Positions 8,361 to 17,200 of a stretch of DNA of 64,000 bases are shown in pieces. The stretch covers positions 62,001-126,000 of the forward strand of contig NZ_JOAK01000003.1 of assembly GCF_000720455.1 (NCBI RefSeq), in the 5' to 3' direction. The stretch comes from Streptomyces virginiae. GTDB lineage: Bacteria; Actinomycetota; Actinomycetes; Streptomycetales; Streptomycetaceae. Within the stretch, counting starts at the first letter, position 1; the number at the start of each line of letters is the position of its first letter. The notes under the pieces are model-generated. The model saw only the letters and a list, made by a program, of their open reading frames with translations, was not told where the DNA came from and did not search any database. Position numbers and translations under genes: made by a program.

Positions 8361-11300
8361 TCAGCCGTCCGCATCGGCGGTGTCCGTCCCGTCGGCCTCC
8401 AGCTCGCCGAAGGCCTCGGCTGCCGCGACCGCCTCCGCGCCGTGCTGCTCGTCCGCGGCGATCTTCTCGGCCAGCTCGCGGACCACCGGGGTCTGGAACA
8501 CGGTCTTGACGGGCACCGGCACCCCGAGCAGCTCCTTGAGCAGTCCCGCGAGCCGGGTCCCGCTGAGCGAATCGCCGCCCAGGGTGAAGAAGTTGTCGCC
8601 GGGAGCCACCCCGTCCAGGCCGAGGATGTCGGCGACCGCCGCGCACAGCACCAGCTCCAGCGCGCTGCCCGGCCCGTCACCGGCGTCCCGCACGGCCGCG
8701 TCGTCGGCGGACTGCCGGCTCCCCGCGGAGGAGGCCAGCAGCAGCCGGTCGACCTTGCCGTTGCGGGTCAGCGGCAGCTCGTCCAGCACGGTGATCGCGG
8801 TCGGCACCATGTAGCCGGGGAGCTGCGCGGCGAGCCGCTCCAGCACCCGGTCCGCCGCGCCGGCGTCCGAGCCGGGCCCGGCCACGACGAAGGCGTGCAG
8901 CCGCCGTACCCCGTGGGCGCTGGCGGGCGCCACGACCACGGCCGCCTCGACCTCGGCGTCCTGGCGCAGCACGGCCTCGATCTCGCCCAGCTCGATCCGG
9001 TGCCCCTGGATCTTCACCTGGAAGTCGTCCCGGCCCAGGATCTCGATGCTCCCGTCCGGCAGGTACCGGCCCAGGTCACCGGTCAGATAGGCGCGTTCGC
9101 CGGTCTCCGGGAGGCGCACGAAGCGGCTCGCCGTGCGCTCGGCGTCGTTCCAGTAGCCGAGCGCGAGGCCGACGTCGCTGGCCACGGCCATCTCGCCGAC
9201 GACACCGAGCGGTCGCTCGTACGACGCCCCGTCGACGATGTAGTAGCGCTGGTTGGTGATCGGCTTGCCGTACGGGATGCTCGTCCAGGACGGGTCGACC
9301 TCGCCGATCGGCTGGAACAGCGACCAGCAGATCGTCTCCGTGGGGCCGCCCGACCCCACGACCTGGATCCGCGGGCTCTGCGCCCGCAGCCGGTCCGGCA
9401 GGGTCAGCGGGATCCAGTCTCCGGAGAGCACCGACAGCCGCAGGGACTCCAGCGGCCGGCCGCCCCCGCGCCGCTCGCGCACCTCCGCCTCGCCGACGAG
9501 GAGTTCCATCAGGACGGGCACGGAGTTCCACAGCGTGACCTGCTCCGCCTGCACCAGATCCGCCCACACGTCGGGCTCGGCGTGCTCGAACGGCGGCGGC
9601 ACCACCACGGTCCCACCCTGCGTGAGCACCCCGAAGACGTCGTAGATCGAGGCGTCGAAGTGCAGCCCCGAGATGGCCAGCAGCCGGTCCCGCGCGCCGA
9701 CCTCGAAGCGCTCCGCGACGTCGCGGATCAGGTTGACCACACCGATGTGGTCGACCATCACGCCCTTGGGTTCGCCCGTCGAACCCGAGGTGAAGATCGT
9801 GTACGCGAGGTCCGCCGGGGTCTGCGCGGTGTCGGGCCGGGTGGCGGCGCCGGTCTCGAAGTCCTTGTCCACCCGGTAGCGGCGGGCCGTGGGCGGCCAG
9901 CTGATCCGGGAGTCCAGCGAGGACTGCGTGAGGATCCGGTCGACCTTGGCCTCGGCGAGCAGCCGGCGCAGCCGCTCCGGCGGCACGGAGGCGTCCAGCG
10001 GCAGGTAGGCGGCGCCGGAGGCGAGGATCCCGTACACCGCTGCGTACTGCTCCCAGCCCTTCTCCATCACCACGGCGACCAGCTCGCCCGGGGCCGCCCC
10101 GTGCTCGCGCAGCGTGTGCCCGATCCGCCAGGCGTACGAGGCCAGTTCGGCGTAGCTGAGCCGCCGCCCGGAGGCGTCCACCACGGCCTCGGCGTCGGGC
10201 GTGAGGTCGGCCTGCCGGGCGAACAGCTCGTGCAGGGTGGTGTACGGGATCTGCCCGGAGGTGTCGTTGACCTGCCGGCGCAGCTCCCGCTCGGCCGGCG
10301 GGATCAGGTCGAAGCGAGCGGTGTGCAGGCTGTCCGGGTCGTCGGTGAGCCGCGCCAGCAGGTCCACGTACACGCCGAAGGCGGCGTCGACGAAACCGGG
10401 CGCGAACGCGCCGTCGACGAAGTCCCAGATGACCCGGAGCTCGCCGGCCAGCTCGCGCAGCTGCACGTCGAGGGTCACCTGCGGGGTCTGCGAGATCGAG
10501 TACACCTCCCGGCCCAGGTCCGTGACGGGCCGGCGCACCGGGTAGTCGAGGAGGCTGGTGACGACCACGGGCATCCCGGCCTGCGCGCCCACACCGTGCA
10601 GACGCGTCAGCTCCCGCAGTACGCGCACACCGTTGAAGGAGCCGTGCTCCACGTCGCGGGCGAGCTGGTCGCGCAGGGCGTGCGCACGGTCCAGGAAGGT
10701 CGCCCCCGAACCGTCGGCGGCGAGCATCACCGCGTTGGTGAAGTCACCGAGCACGCCGGTGATGTCCGGGTGCACCGCCGGGCGCTGGAAGACCGGGTAG
10801 TTGATCGTGAAGTCGGACTCCTCCGCCCAGGCCCGGACCACCTCGGCGAAGGCCGCGGTGAGCAGCACCGACGGGGTCAGGCCCGCCCCGTGCGCCCGCT
10901 CGGTGAACCGCTGCCAGTCGGCGGGGGAGAGGCGGTGCTCGCGCCGGTCGAAGCGCACCTCGCCGGTGTCCCCGGCGGGGCCGCCCGTGGGCAGCGACGG
11001 GGCCGGCGGCAGGGTGGGCACGCGCTGCACCCAGTAGTCGCGGGCGGCCCGGAAGGCCTCGGTGTGCGGCAGGGCGTCGGCCCGCCAGCGGGCGTACTCG
11101 GCGAAGCCGATGCCGGGCTCCGGCAGTTCCGCGTCCGGGTCCTCGTACAGGTCGACCAGCTCGGGGAAGAGCACCTGGAAGGCGCTGGAGGCGTCCAGCA
11201 CCTGCAGGTCGATGCCCAGGTGCACCCGGCCGAGGTTCTCCGGACCGCCCAGCCGGACGATCCGCAGGTCGAACAGCGGCCAGCTGCCGACCGGGAAGAC

Positions 11301-11651
11301 CACATGGCTCATCTCCTCGCGCAGCGCGGCGAGGTGCTCCCGGGCGGCGTCGGCGGACAGGCCGGTCAGGTCAACGACCGGTATCGCGAACGGCAGCGGG
11401 TCGGACGGCACCCACTGGGTGCCGTCGGTGCCGCCGATCGCGCGGAGCATGTCGTGCCGGGCGACCACCTTGCGCCAGGCGTCGGCGAACCGTTCGGGGT
11501 CGAGGTCCGCGCGCTCCCACTCGAAGTATCCGTAGCAGCCGATGCCGCCCATCTCGACGGCTTCGCCTCGCCCGATCATCAGTGCCTGCTGCGTCTCGGT
11601 CATCGGGAAGGACGCGGCACTGTCCGCGCGAGCGGGCAGGAGCTCGGTCAT
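8361..11651 (-). CDS. NRPS module Cy-A-PCP (heterocyclizing)
   Basis: 1096 residues, one module. Residues about 15-440 form a cyclization domain: FPMTETQQALMIGR is the Cy1 motif and D148-LQVL-D153-AS-S156 is the diagnostic DxxxxDxxS that replaces HHxxxDG. Residues about 460-960 are an adenylation domain (YTIFTSGSTGEPKGVMV, GGPTETICWS, YLTGDLGRYLPDG, NGKVDR). The pocket aspartate for the alpha-amine is present (HFDASIYDVFG); a by-eye specificity code, D-A-Y-N-S-L-S-C-W-K, matches no common Ser, Thr or Cys code that I can name. The PCP has LGGDS with Ser1028, followed by an acidic tail. The module should condense and cyclize a Ser, Thr, Cys or alpha-substituted serine residue to an oxazoline or thiazoline. 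The ribosome site GGAGTT precedes the ATG. First gene of a five-gene leftward operon. Confidence 0.95.
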   Translation of the reverse strand: MTELLPARADSAASFPMTETQQALMIGRGEAVEMGGIGCYGYFEWERADLDPERFADAWRKVVARHDMLRAIGGTDGTQWVPSDPLPFAIPVVDLTGLSADAAREHLAALREEMSHVVFPVGSWPLFDLRIVRLGGPENLGRVHLGIDLQVLDASSAFQVLFPELVDLYEDPDAELPEPGIGFAEYARWRADALPHTEAFRAARDYWVQRVPTLPPAPSLPTGGPAGDTGEVRFDRREHRLSPADWQRFTERAHGAGLTPSVLLTAAFAEVVRAWAEESDFTINYPVFQRPAVHPDITGVLGDFTNAVMLAADGSGATFLDRAHALRDQLARDVEHGSFNGVRVLRELTRLHGVGAQAGMPVVVTSLLDYPVRRPVTDLGREVYSISQTPQVTLDVQLRELAGELRVIWDFVDGAFAPGFVDAAFGVYVDLLARLTDDPDSLHTARFDLIPPAERELRRQVNDTSGQIPYTTLHELFARQADLTPDAEAVVDASGRRLSYAELASYAWRIGHTLREHGAAPGELVAVVMEKGWEQYAAVYGILASGAAYLPLDASVPPERLRRLLAEAKVDRILTQSSLDSRISWPPTARRYRVDKDFETGAATRPDTAQTPADLAYTIFTSGSTGEPKGVMVDHIGVVNLIRDVAERFEVGARDRLLAISGLHFDASIYDVFGVLTQGGTVVVPPPFEHAEPDVWADLVQAEQVTLWNSVPVLMELLVGEAEVRERRGGGRPLESLRLSVLSGDWIPLTLPDRLRAQSPRIQVVGSGGPTETICWSLFQPIGEVDPSWTSIPYGKPITNQRYYIVDGASYERPLGVVGEMAVASDVGLALGYWNDAERTASRFVRLPETGERAYLTGDLGRYLPDGSIEILGRDDFQVKIQGHRIELGEIEAVLRQDAEVEAAVVVAPASAHGVRRLHAFVVAGPGSDAGAADRVLERLAAQLPGYMVPTAITVLDELPLTRNGKVDRLLLASSAGSRQSADDAAVRDAGDGPGSALELVLCAAVADILGLDGVAPGDNFFTLGGDSLSGTRLAGLLKELLGVPVPVKTVFQTPVVRELAEKIAADEQHGAEAVAAAEAFGELEADGTDTADADG

Positions 11652-11717
11652 GGTCCAACTCCATTCGGTGTTACGGGCCGTTGGCGTGTGCGTGCTCGGG
11701 ATGGGTACGGGCCGGGA

Positions 11718-11739
11718 CGCCCTGCTGCGGGGCAGGGCG
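11718..11739 (-). terminator. Hairpin after SARP1
   Basis: CGCCCTGC (11718-11725) and GCAGGGCG (11732-11739) form an 8-bp GC stem with a 6-base loop, starting 3 bases past the SARP1 stop. It probably ends the SARP1 transcript, so the NRPS operon needs its own promoter in the roughly 65 bases that follow. Confidence 0.6.
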
Positions 11740-11742
11740 AGG

Positions 11743-13629
11743 CTAGGGGCGGTGAGTTAGCCGCCGGTTATGCTCCGTGCGGCCGGCCCGCTCGCCGGGC
11801 ACCGCCGCCCGCCCCTCCTCCAGGGAGAGCGCGAAGAGCCGTACGAGCGGGTGGAACAGGTAGCAGGGCTGCCCCCACTCGTCCGCGCCGCTGACCTCCA
11901 GCAGGGCCGCGTCGGCGAGCGCCTCCAGCAGCCGCTCGGCCTCGGCCTCCGCCAGGTCCAGCGCCGTCGCCGCCTCGGCGGCCGGGAACGGCTCCGGGCC
12001 CAGCGCGGCCAGCGCCGGGAACACCGCCCGCACCTCGGGCTCCAGCGCACGCCAGGACGGCAGCAGGGAGGTGTGCACGTCCATGTCGCCGGAGTGCAGC
12101 TCCCGCAGCCGGGTGACGGGATCCGCCAGCCGGCGGGCGAGCCGGTCGGGGGTGCAGTGCGGCCGGGCCGCGATCCGGGTCCCGACGATCCGCAGCGCCA
12201 GCGGCAGGCCCGCGCAGTGCTCGACGATCGCGGTCGCGGCGCGGGGAGCGCCCGCCACCCGGGCCGGACCGGCCGCCGCGGCGAGCAGGTCCAGGGAGTC
12301 CCGGGGTTCCAGGGGCGCGAGGGCCACGGTGTGCGCTCCGGCCACGGTGGGCAGGGCCGTACGCCCGGTCACCAGCACGGCCGGCTCCGGGGTGTTGGGC
12401 AGCAGCGGCCCCAGCTGGGCGGCCCCCGAGGCGTTGTCCAGCACGATGAGCAGCTGCCTGCCCCGGGTCCGCTCCCGGTAGAGGCGCACCAGCTGGTCCT
12501 GGTCGTCGGTGACCGGTACGTCGTCCGTCGGGCCCAGCGCCCGCAGCAGACGGCGCAGTACCCGGGCCGGGTGCTGCGGGGTGCCGTCCGGGCCGCGCAG
12601 GTCGGCGTACAGCTGCCCGTCGGGGAAGTGCCGCTGGCAGCGGTGGGCCGCGTGGACGGCCAGTGCGGTCTTGCCCAGCCCCGCCATGCCGGTGACCAGG
12701 ACCCGGCGGGGCCGTCCGGCGCCCTGCCCGTCGGGGGTCAGGGCGCGGCACACCAGCTCCAGCTCCGGCCCCCGTCCCGTGAAGTCGACGGTGTCCGGGG
12801 GCAGCATGGCCGGAGTCCCGGCCGACGGGCCGGCGGCCCGCGGCCGGGCGCCCGCGCGCGCGGCGGGGGCGGAGCCCGGCCACCGGTCGAGCGTGCCGTC
12901 GAGCAGCGCCCGGTAGGTGGCCTGGAGCTCCTCGCCGGGATTGACCCCGAGCTCGTCCGCGAGCACCGCCCGTCCGTGGTGGTAGAGGTGGATGGCGTCG
13001 GCCTGCCGGCCGGACCGGCACAGGGCCGTCATCAGCTGGCACCGGATGCGCTCGCGCAGCGGGAACTCGGCTACCAGTCCGGTGAGTTCACCGGTGATCT
13101 GCTCGTGCCGGCCGAGGGCGAGGTCCGCGGCGATGCGGTGCTCCAGGGTGACGGCCCGCGCCTCCGTCAGCCGCGGGGCCTCGGCGTCGGCGAGGTATTC
13201 CGTGGCGTTCGCGAAGGGCTGCCCGTTCCACCGGGCCAGGGCGTCGCGCAGCAGCTCACCGGCCCTTTCGAAGTCCTCTTTGATCAGTGCCTCGCGGCCG
13301 GCGAGCGCCAGCTTCTCGAATTCGTTCAGGTCGACGGTCGCATTACCGATGCTCATGGCATATCCAGGCGGTCTGCGATCGATCATTACTTCGGCGCCGA
13401 GAATCTTGCGCAGGCGCGAAATATAGGTGTAGAGCTGTGCGCTGACGGTGGCCGGGGGCGCCCAGCCCCACAGCAGCCGGCACAGCCGTTCGTCCGACAC
13501 GACCTCTTCGCGGGCCAGGAGGAGCGCCGCGAGCACGGTGTGCAGCTTCGCCCCGGAGAACGCGACCCGGTGGCCGTCCCGCCGTACCTCTACTGGCCCG
13601 AGCACTCGGAATTCCATGTACCGCCCCAT
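11743..13629 (-). CDS. SARP family regulator with NB-ARC ATPase domain (SARP1)
   Basis: Start chosen at 13629 (MGRYMEFRVLGPV), where CAGGAA lies 7 bases upstream; this gives 628 residues. Order: OmpR-type winged helix (about 5-100, ending RRPPGYAMSI), bacterial transcriptional activation domain (about 105-250), then an NB-ARC ATPase with P-loop GMAGLGKTAL, LIVLDNASGAAQL (Walker B) and GLPLALRIVGTRIA. Unlike AfsR it stops after the ATPase and winged region, with no TPR array. SARPs bind direct repeats near the -35 element and activate antibiotic clusters, so this is probably the pathway activator for the adjacent NRPS operon. It is transcribed divergently from the small exported-peptide gene. 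Confidence 0.92.
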   Translation of the reverse strand: MGRYMEFRVLGPVEVRRDGHRVAFSGAKLHTVLAALLLAREEVVSDERLCRLLWGWAPPATVSAQLYTYISRLRKILGAEVMIDRRPPGYAMSIGNATVDLNEFEKLALAGREALIKEDFERAGELLRDALARWNGQPFANATEYLADAEAPRLTEARAVTLEHRIAADLALGRHEQITGELTGLVAEFPLRERIRCQLMTALCRSGRQADAIHLYHHGRAVLADELGVNPGEELQATYRALLDGTLDRWPGSAPAARAGARPRAAGPSAGTPAMLPPDTVDFTGRGPELELVCRALTPDGQGAGRPRRVLVTGMAGLGKTALAVHAAHRCQRHFPDGQLYADLRGPDGTPQHPARVLRRLLRALGPTDDVPVTDDQDQLVRLYRERTRGRQLLIVLDNASGAAQLGPLLPNTPEPAVLVTGRTALPTVAGAHTVALAPLEPRDSLDLLAAAAGPARVAGAPRAATAIVEHCAGLPLALRIVGTRIAARPHCTPDRLARRLADPVTRLRELHSGDMDVHTSLLPSWRALEPEVRAVFPALAALGPEPFPAAEAATALDLAEAEAERLLEALADAALLEVSGADEWGQPCYLFHPLVRLFALSLEEGRAAVPGERAGRTEHNRRLTHRP

Positions 13630-13678
13630 CCGTGATTCCTGAGAAGAATCTTCGAACGAAGCTAGAGGAGCCCGTTGT

Positions 13679-13726
13679 CCCCTCGATATCGTGGCGATTT
13701 CGAGGGGGGCCGGGGTCACGAAATCG
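13679..13726. promoter_or_regulatory. Nested inverted repeats between SARP1 and peptide gene
   Basis: The 187-base divergent gap holds CCCCTCGA (13679-13686) paired with TCGAGGGG (13700-13707), and CGATTTCG (13695-13702) paired with CGAAATCG (13719-13726). The two 8-bp inverted repeats share bases, so they are mutually exclusive as hairpins and look more like overlapping protein sites. A third, CTTCG-AA-CGAAG, lies at 13650-13661 nearer SARP1. Confidence 0.5.
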
Positions 13727-13816
13727 ATGGAACACGGAAGAGAAAGGAGCCGTCCCTACTGTTCCATTCGTGCCGCAGCGAGCGGCAGTGATGATCCACC
13801 GAGAGGGGAATCCGAG

Positions 13817-14023
13817 ATGCGCAGCACCCGGACGGCGAAGACGACGGCCGCTTGCCTGGTCGTTCTTGCGGGTATGTTCGTGGGCACGGGGGCGGCCACG
13901 GCCCTCACGGCGCCGGCGAGCACCAGCGTCCAGGCGGACGACATGCCCTGGGGAGTCGTCAAGCCGCTGCACCCCTCGCACCCGGGCTCCGCCGGCACGA
14001 ACGGCGACATGCCCTGGGGCTGA
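13817..14023 (+). CDS. Small exported peptide with duplicated DMPWG motif
   Basis: 68 codons; ATG at 13817 preceded by GAGAGGGGAA. Residues 1-30 form a signal peptide (MRSTRTAK basic end, then TAACLVVLAGMFVGTGAATAL). A signal peptidase I site is likely after VQA (residue 40), leaving a 28-residue mature peptide starting DDMPWGVVKP and ending NGDMPWG. The pentapeptide DMPWG thus sits at both ends, and the last copy is the exact C terminus. There are no cysteines in the mature part. I do not recognise the family. The position between two SARP genes and the mature size suggest a secreted signal or a RiPP-like precursor, but no modification enzyme is adjacent, so the role is open. Confidence 0.75.
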   Translation: MRSTRTAKTTAACLVVLAGMFVGTGAATALTAPASTSVQADDMPWGVVKPLHPSHPGSAGTNGDMPWG

Positions 14024-14122
14024 CCGTCCGCCGGCGCCCCCCCACCTACGCGCCGCTCCGCTCCGCCCGCACCACCACGGACCGGACCACCGCACCATCG
14101 CGGATCCGCACCCGGTAAACCC

Positions 14123-14160
14123 GCAGCACAGCAGCACAGCAGCACAGCAGCACAGCAGCA
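14123..14160. repeat. 8-bp tandem repeat (GCAGCACA, 4.75 copies)
   Basis: Perfect copies at 14123-14130, 14131-14138, 14139-14146 and 14147-14154, plus GCAGCA to 14160. It lies in the 188-base gap between the peptide gene stop and the SARP2 stop, outside any coding frame I accept. Such short arrays vary in copy number by slippage. Confidence 0.9.
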
Positions 14161-14211
14161 CCGCACGTCCGCGCATTCCACCGCCGCGGCCCGAGCCGTA
14201 CCGGACGGGCG

Positions 14212-17200
14212 TCAGTTCGCCGGATGCGCCAGCAGCTCCGTCAGTTCCTCCGGAGTGAAGGAACGATGCGGCAGCCCTCCGGGCCCCCCACCGCCCGGTG
14301 CCTCACCACCCCCCGCATCCTGCACGGCCGCCAGCAACCGGCCCGCCTGCGCCCGCCAGGGCTGCGCGCCGACCTCGCCGAAGCCGGCACAGGCCCGCCG
14401 GAACCTCTCCGCCGCCTCCCCGCAGCGGCCCCCGAGCGCGTCCACGCACCCGAGGTCCGTCTCTACCCGGGCGGACAGGAACCGGTCCGCCAGTTCATCA
14501 GTGATCTCCAGGGCCTGCCGCAGCGTCTCCCCCGCCGCCTGCAGCAGGCCCTGGCTCCACTGCGTCTGCCCGAGGCCCCGCAACGCATGGGCCTCACCGA
14601 CCCGGTCGCCCTCACCGCGGGTCAGCCGCAGCACCGCGCCGAACGCCTCGGCCGCCTCGCCGAGATCCCCCGCGCGCAGCCGCACCTCGGCCAGCCGGTA
14701 CACGCTCTGGGCCTCCGCCCGCACCGAGCCGGTACGCCGACTGAGCGCCACCGCCTCCTGCGCCAGCGGCAGCGCGCCGCCCACGTTGCCCCGGTCCAGC
14801 TCGATCTGCGCCTGGAAACCCAGCAGATGGGCCTCGTTGCCGATGTCACCGGACGCGTGGAAACCGCTGAGCGCCGCCTCGCAGTACTCCAGCGCCCGCT
14901 CCCAGTCGCCCTGGAACCGCGCGCACATCGCCAGGTTCCGCTGGGCGAGCGCCGCCCCGCCCAGGTCACCGGTGGTGCGCAGCAGCCGCAGCGCGGCCAT
15001 GTTCCAGCCCTCGGCCTGCTCGTAGCGCCGCTGGTAGATCGCCAGCGACCCCAGGAGCCGCAGCATCGTCGCCTCGCCCGGCTCGTCGCCGGCCCGCCGG
15101 GCCGAGGCCAGGGCCTGCTCGGCGCTGCGCTGCCAGTCCTCCAGGTAGTTCTTCGTCTCGAAGTGCGGCACCGCGCTCTCGGTCAGCATCCAGGCGTAGC
15201 CGGCCCGGCCCGTCTCCGCCGCCTGCGCCACCACGTCGGTCACGGCGGTGCGCTCCGACTCGAACCAGTCCATCGGCGAGCCCAGCAGCTCGTCGGCGAG
15301 CTCGCCCAGGAAGCCGGGGGCGGGCGCCGCCGGCCGGCCCACCGGGAAGTCCCGTCCGTCGATCCGCCGGTGCGCCTCCTCGGCCAGCCACAGCCACGCG
15401 CCGAACGCCCGCTCCAGCGCCGCGTCCGTCTCCGCCTCCGGCTCGTCCGCCTCCGCCCGCTCCCGGGCGAAGAGCCGCAGCAGGTCCTGGAAGCGGTAGC
15501 GGGCCGCCCGGCCCGGCGCCGCCTCGGCCACCTCCAGCAGCTGGGCGTCGACCAGGTGGTCGATCAGCTCCTCCGCGTGCCACACGCTGGTGTCCAGCAC
15601 GGCCGCCCCCGCCCAGGCCGCGAAGTCCGCCGTGCGCAGCAGCCCGAGGCGCCGGTACATCCGGGCCGCCTCCGCCGGCAGGTCCCGGTAGGTCAGCCGG
15701 AAGCCGGCGCGCACCCCGCCCTCGCCCGGGCTCAGCACGTCGAGCCGGGACCGGTGGTCGCGCAGCCGCTCCACCAGACTGCGCACGCTCAGGTTGGGCT
15801 TGGCCGCCAGCCGGGCCCCGGCGATCCGCAGCGCCAGCGGCAGGCAGTCGCAGAGCGCGCCGAGCTGCTCCACGGCCACCGGGTCGCTGCCGAACCGGTC
15901 CGCCCCGGCGAGTTTGATCAGCAGGGCCGTCGCCTCGGTCGGCTCCAGCATCCGCAGCCGGATGCTGAGCGCCGTGTAGTCCCCGGTGAGGTCGCCCAGG
16001 TTCTCCCGGCTGGTGGCCAGCACCACGCTGCGCCCGCCGCCGGGCAGCAGGGGTCTGAGCTGGTGGAAGGAGCGCACGTTGTCCAGGACGATCAGCGTCT
16101 TGCGGGTGCTCAGCAGGCTCCGCAGCAGCGAGGCCCGCTCGTCGGGGTCTGCCGGGACCTGGGGTGCGGCGATCCCGAGGGCGCGCAGGAAGCGGTCGAG
16201 CACGGCGGCGGGGGACACCGGCGCCTGCTCCTCGTCGTAGCCGCGCAGATCGGCGAAGAGCTGGCCGTCGGGGAACTGGTCCGCGACCTGGCTCGCCCAG
16301 TGCACCGCCAGCGCCGTCTTGCCCACGCCGCCCACGCCCACGATCGTCGCCAGCGCCGGGGTGTGCGGGTTGTACGGCTCCTTCAGCAGCCGGTCCAGCG
16401 AGGCCATCTCCCGCTGCCGCCCGGTGAACGCCATGACTCCCGCGGGCAGTTGGGCCGGGATCGTGTGCACGGCGGCCGGCGCCGGGGTGACCACGGCCGG
16501 GGGCCGGGTCAGTTCCGGCGAGTCCCGCAGGATCAGGTCGTGCAACTGCCGCAGCCCCGGACCGGGTTCGATCCCGAGCTGCTCGGTCAGTAACCGGCGG
16601 CCGGTCAGGAACACGTCGAGGGCCTCGGCCCGCTGGCCCGACCGGTACAGGGCCAGCATGAGGTGCTCCCGGCACTGCTCGCGCAGCGGGTGCCGCGCCA
16701 CCAGCTCGGTGAGCTCGCCGATGAGCGCGCGGTGGCGGCCCAGCTGGAGCATCAGCCCCGCGCGCTCCTCGACGAGGGTGAGCCTCATCTGCTCCAGCCG
16801 CGTCGCCTCGGCCTCCAGCCGGGAGCCGGGCGTCTCCTCGAGGGCCGAGCCCCGCCAGATGCTCAGCGCCTCCTCGAACAGCGTGCAGGCCTCTTCGGTA
16901 CGGCCGTGCCGGGCGGCGTCGCGGCCCTGGTCGGCCCGCTCCAGGAACTCCTGGACGTCGACGCGGTGCTCACCCTTGGCCAGCAGGTAGCCCGGGGGAG
17001 AGGTGATCAGCAGATCGGTCACCCCGGCCTGCTTGAAGGTCTTGCGCAGGGTGGCCACGCAGATGGCGATCTGGTTCCGTGCCGTCGCGGGAGGTGAATC
17101 CGGCCAGACGGCGTCCACCAGGGTGTCCACCGAGACGACGCGGTCGGCATAGAGCACCAGCATCGCGAGGACCGTCGCCTGGCGCCGGCCGTTGATGCGC

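Noticed and set aside
6930..11894. A 1654-codon plus-strand open frame across the NRPS operon
   Set aside because: Shadow frame: no recognisable fold, composition biased to Arg, Gly, Val and Gln, while the opposite strand has perfect NRPS and SHMT motifs.
13343..14176. Minus-strand frame over the SARP1 start and peptide gene, with CCAAVLLCC repeats
   Set aside because: The repeats are the 8-bp array read in another frame; no ribosome site or domain.
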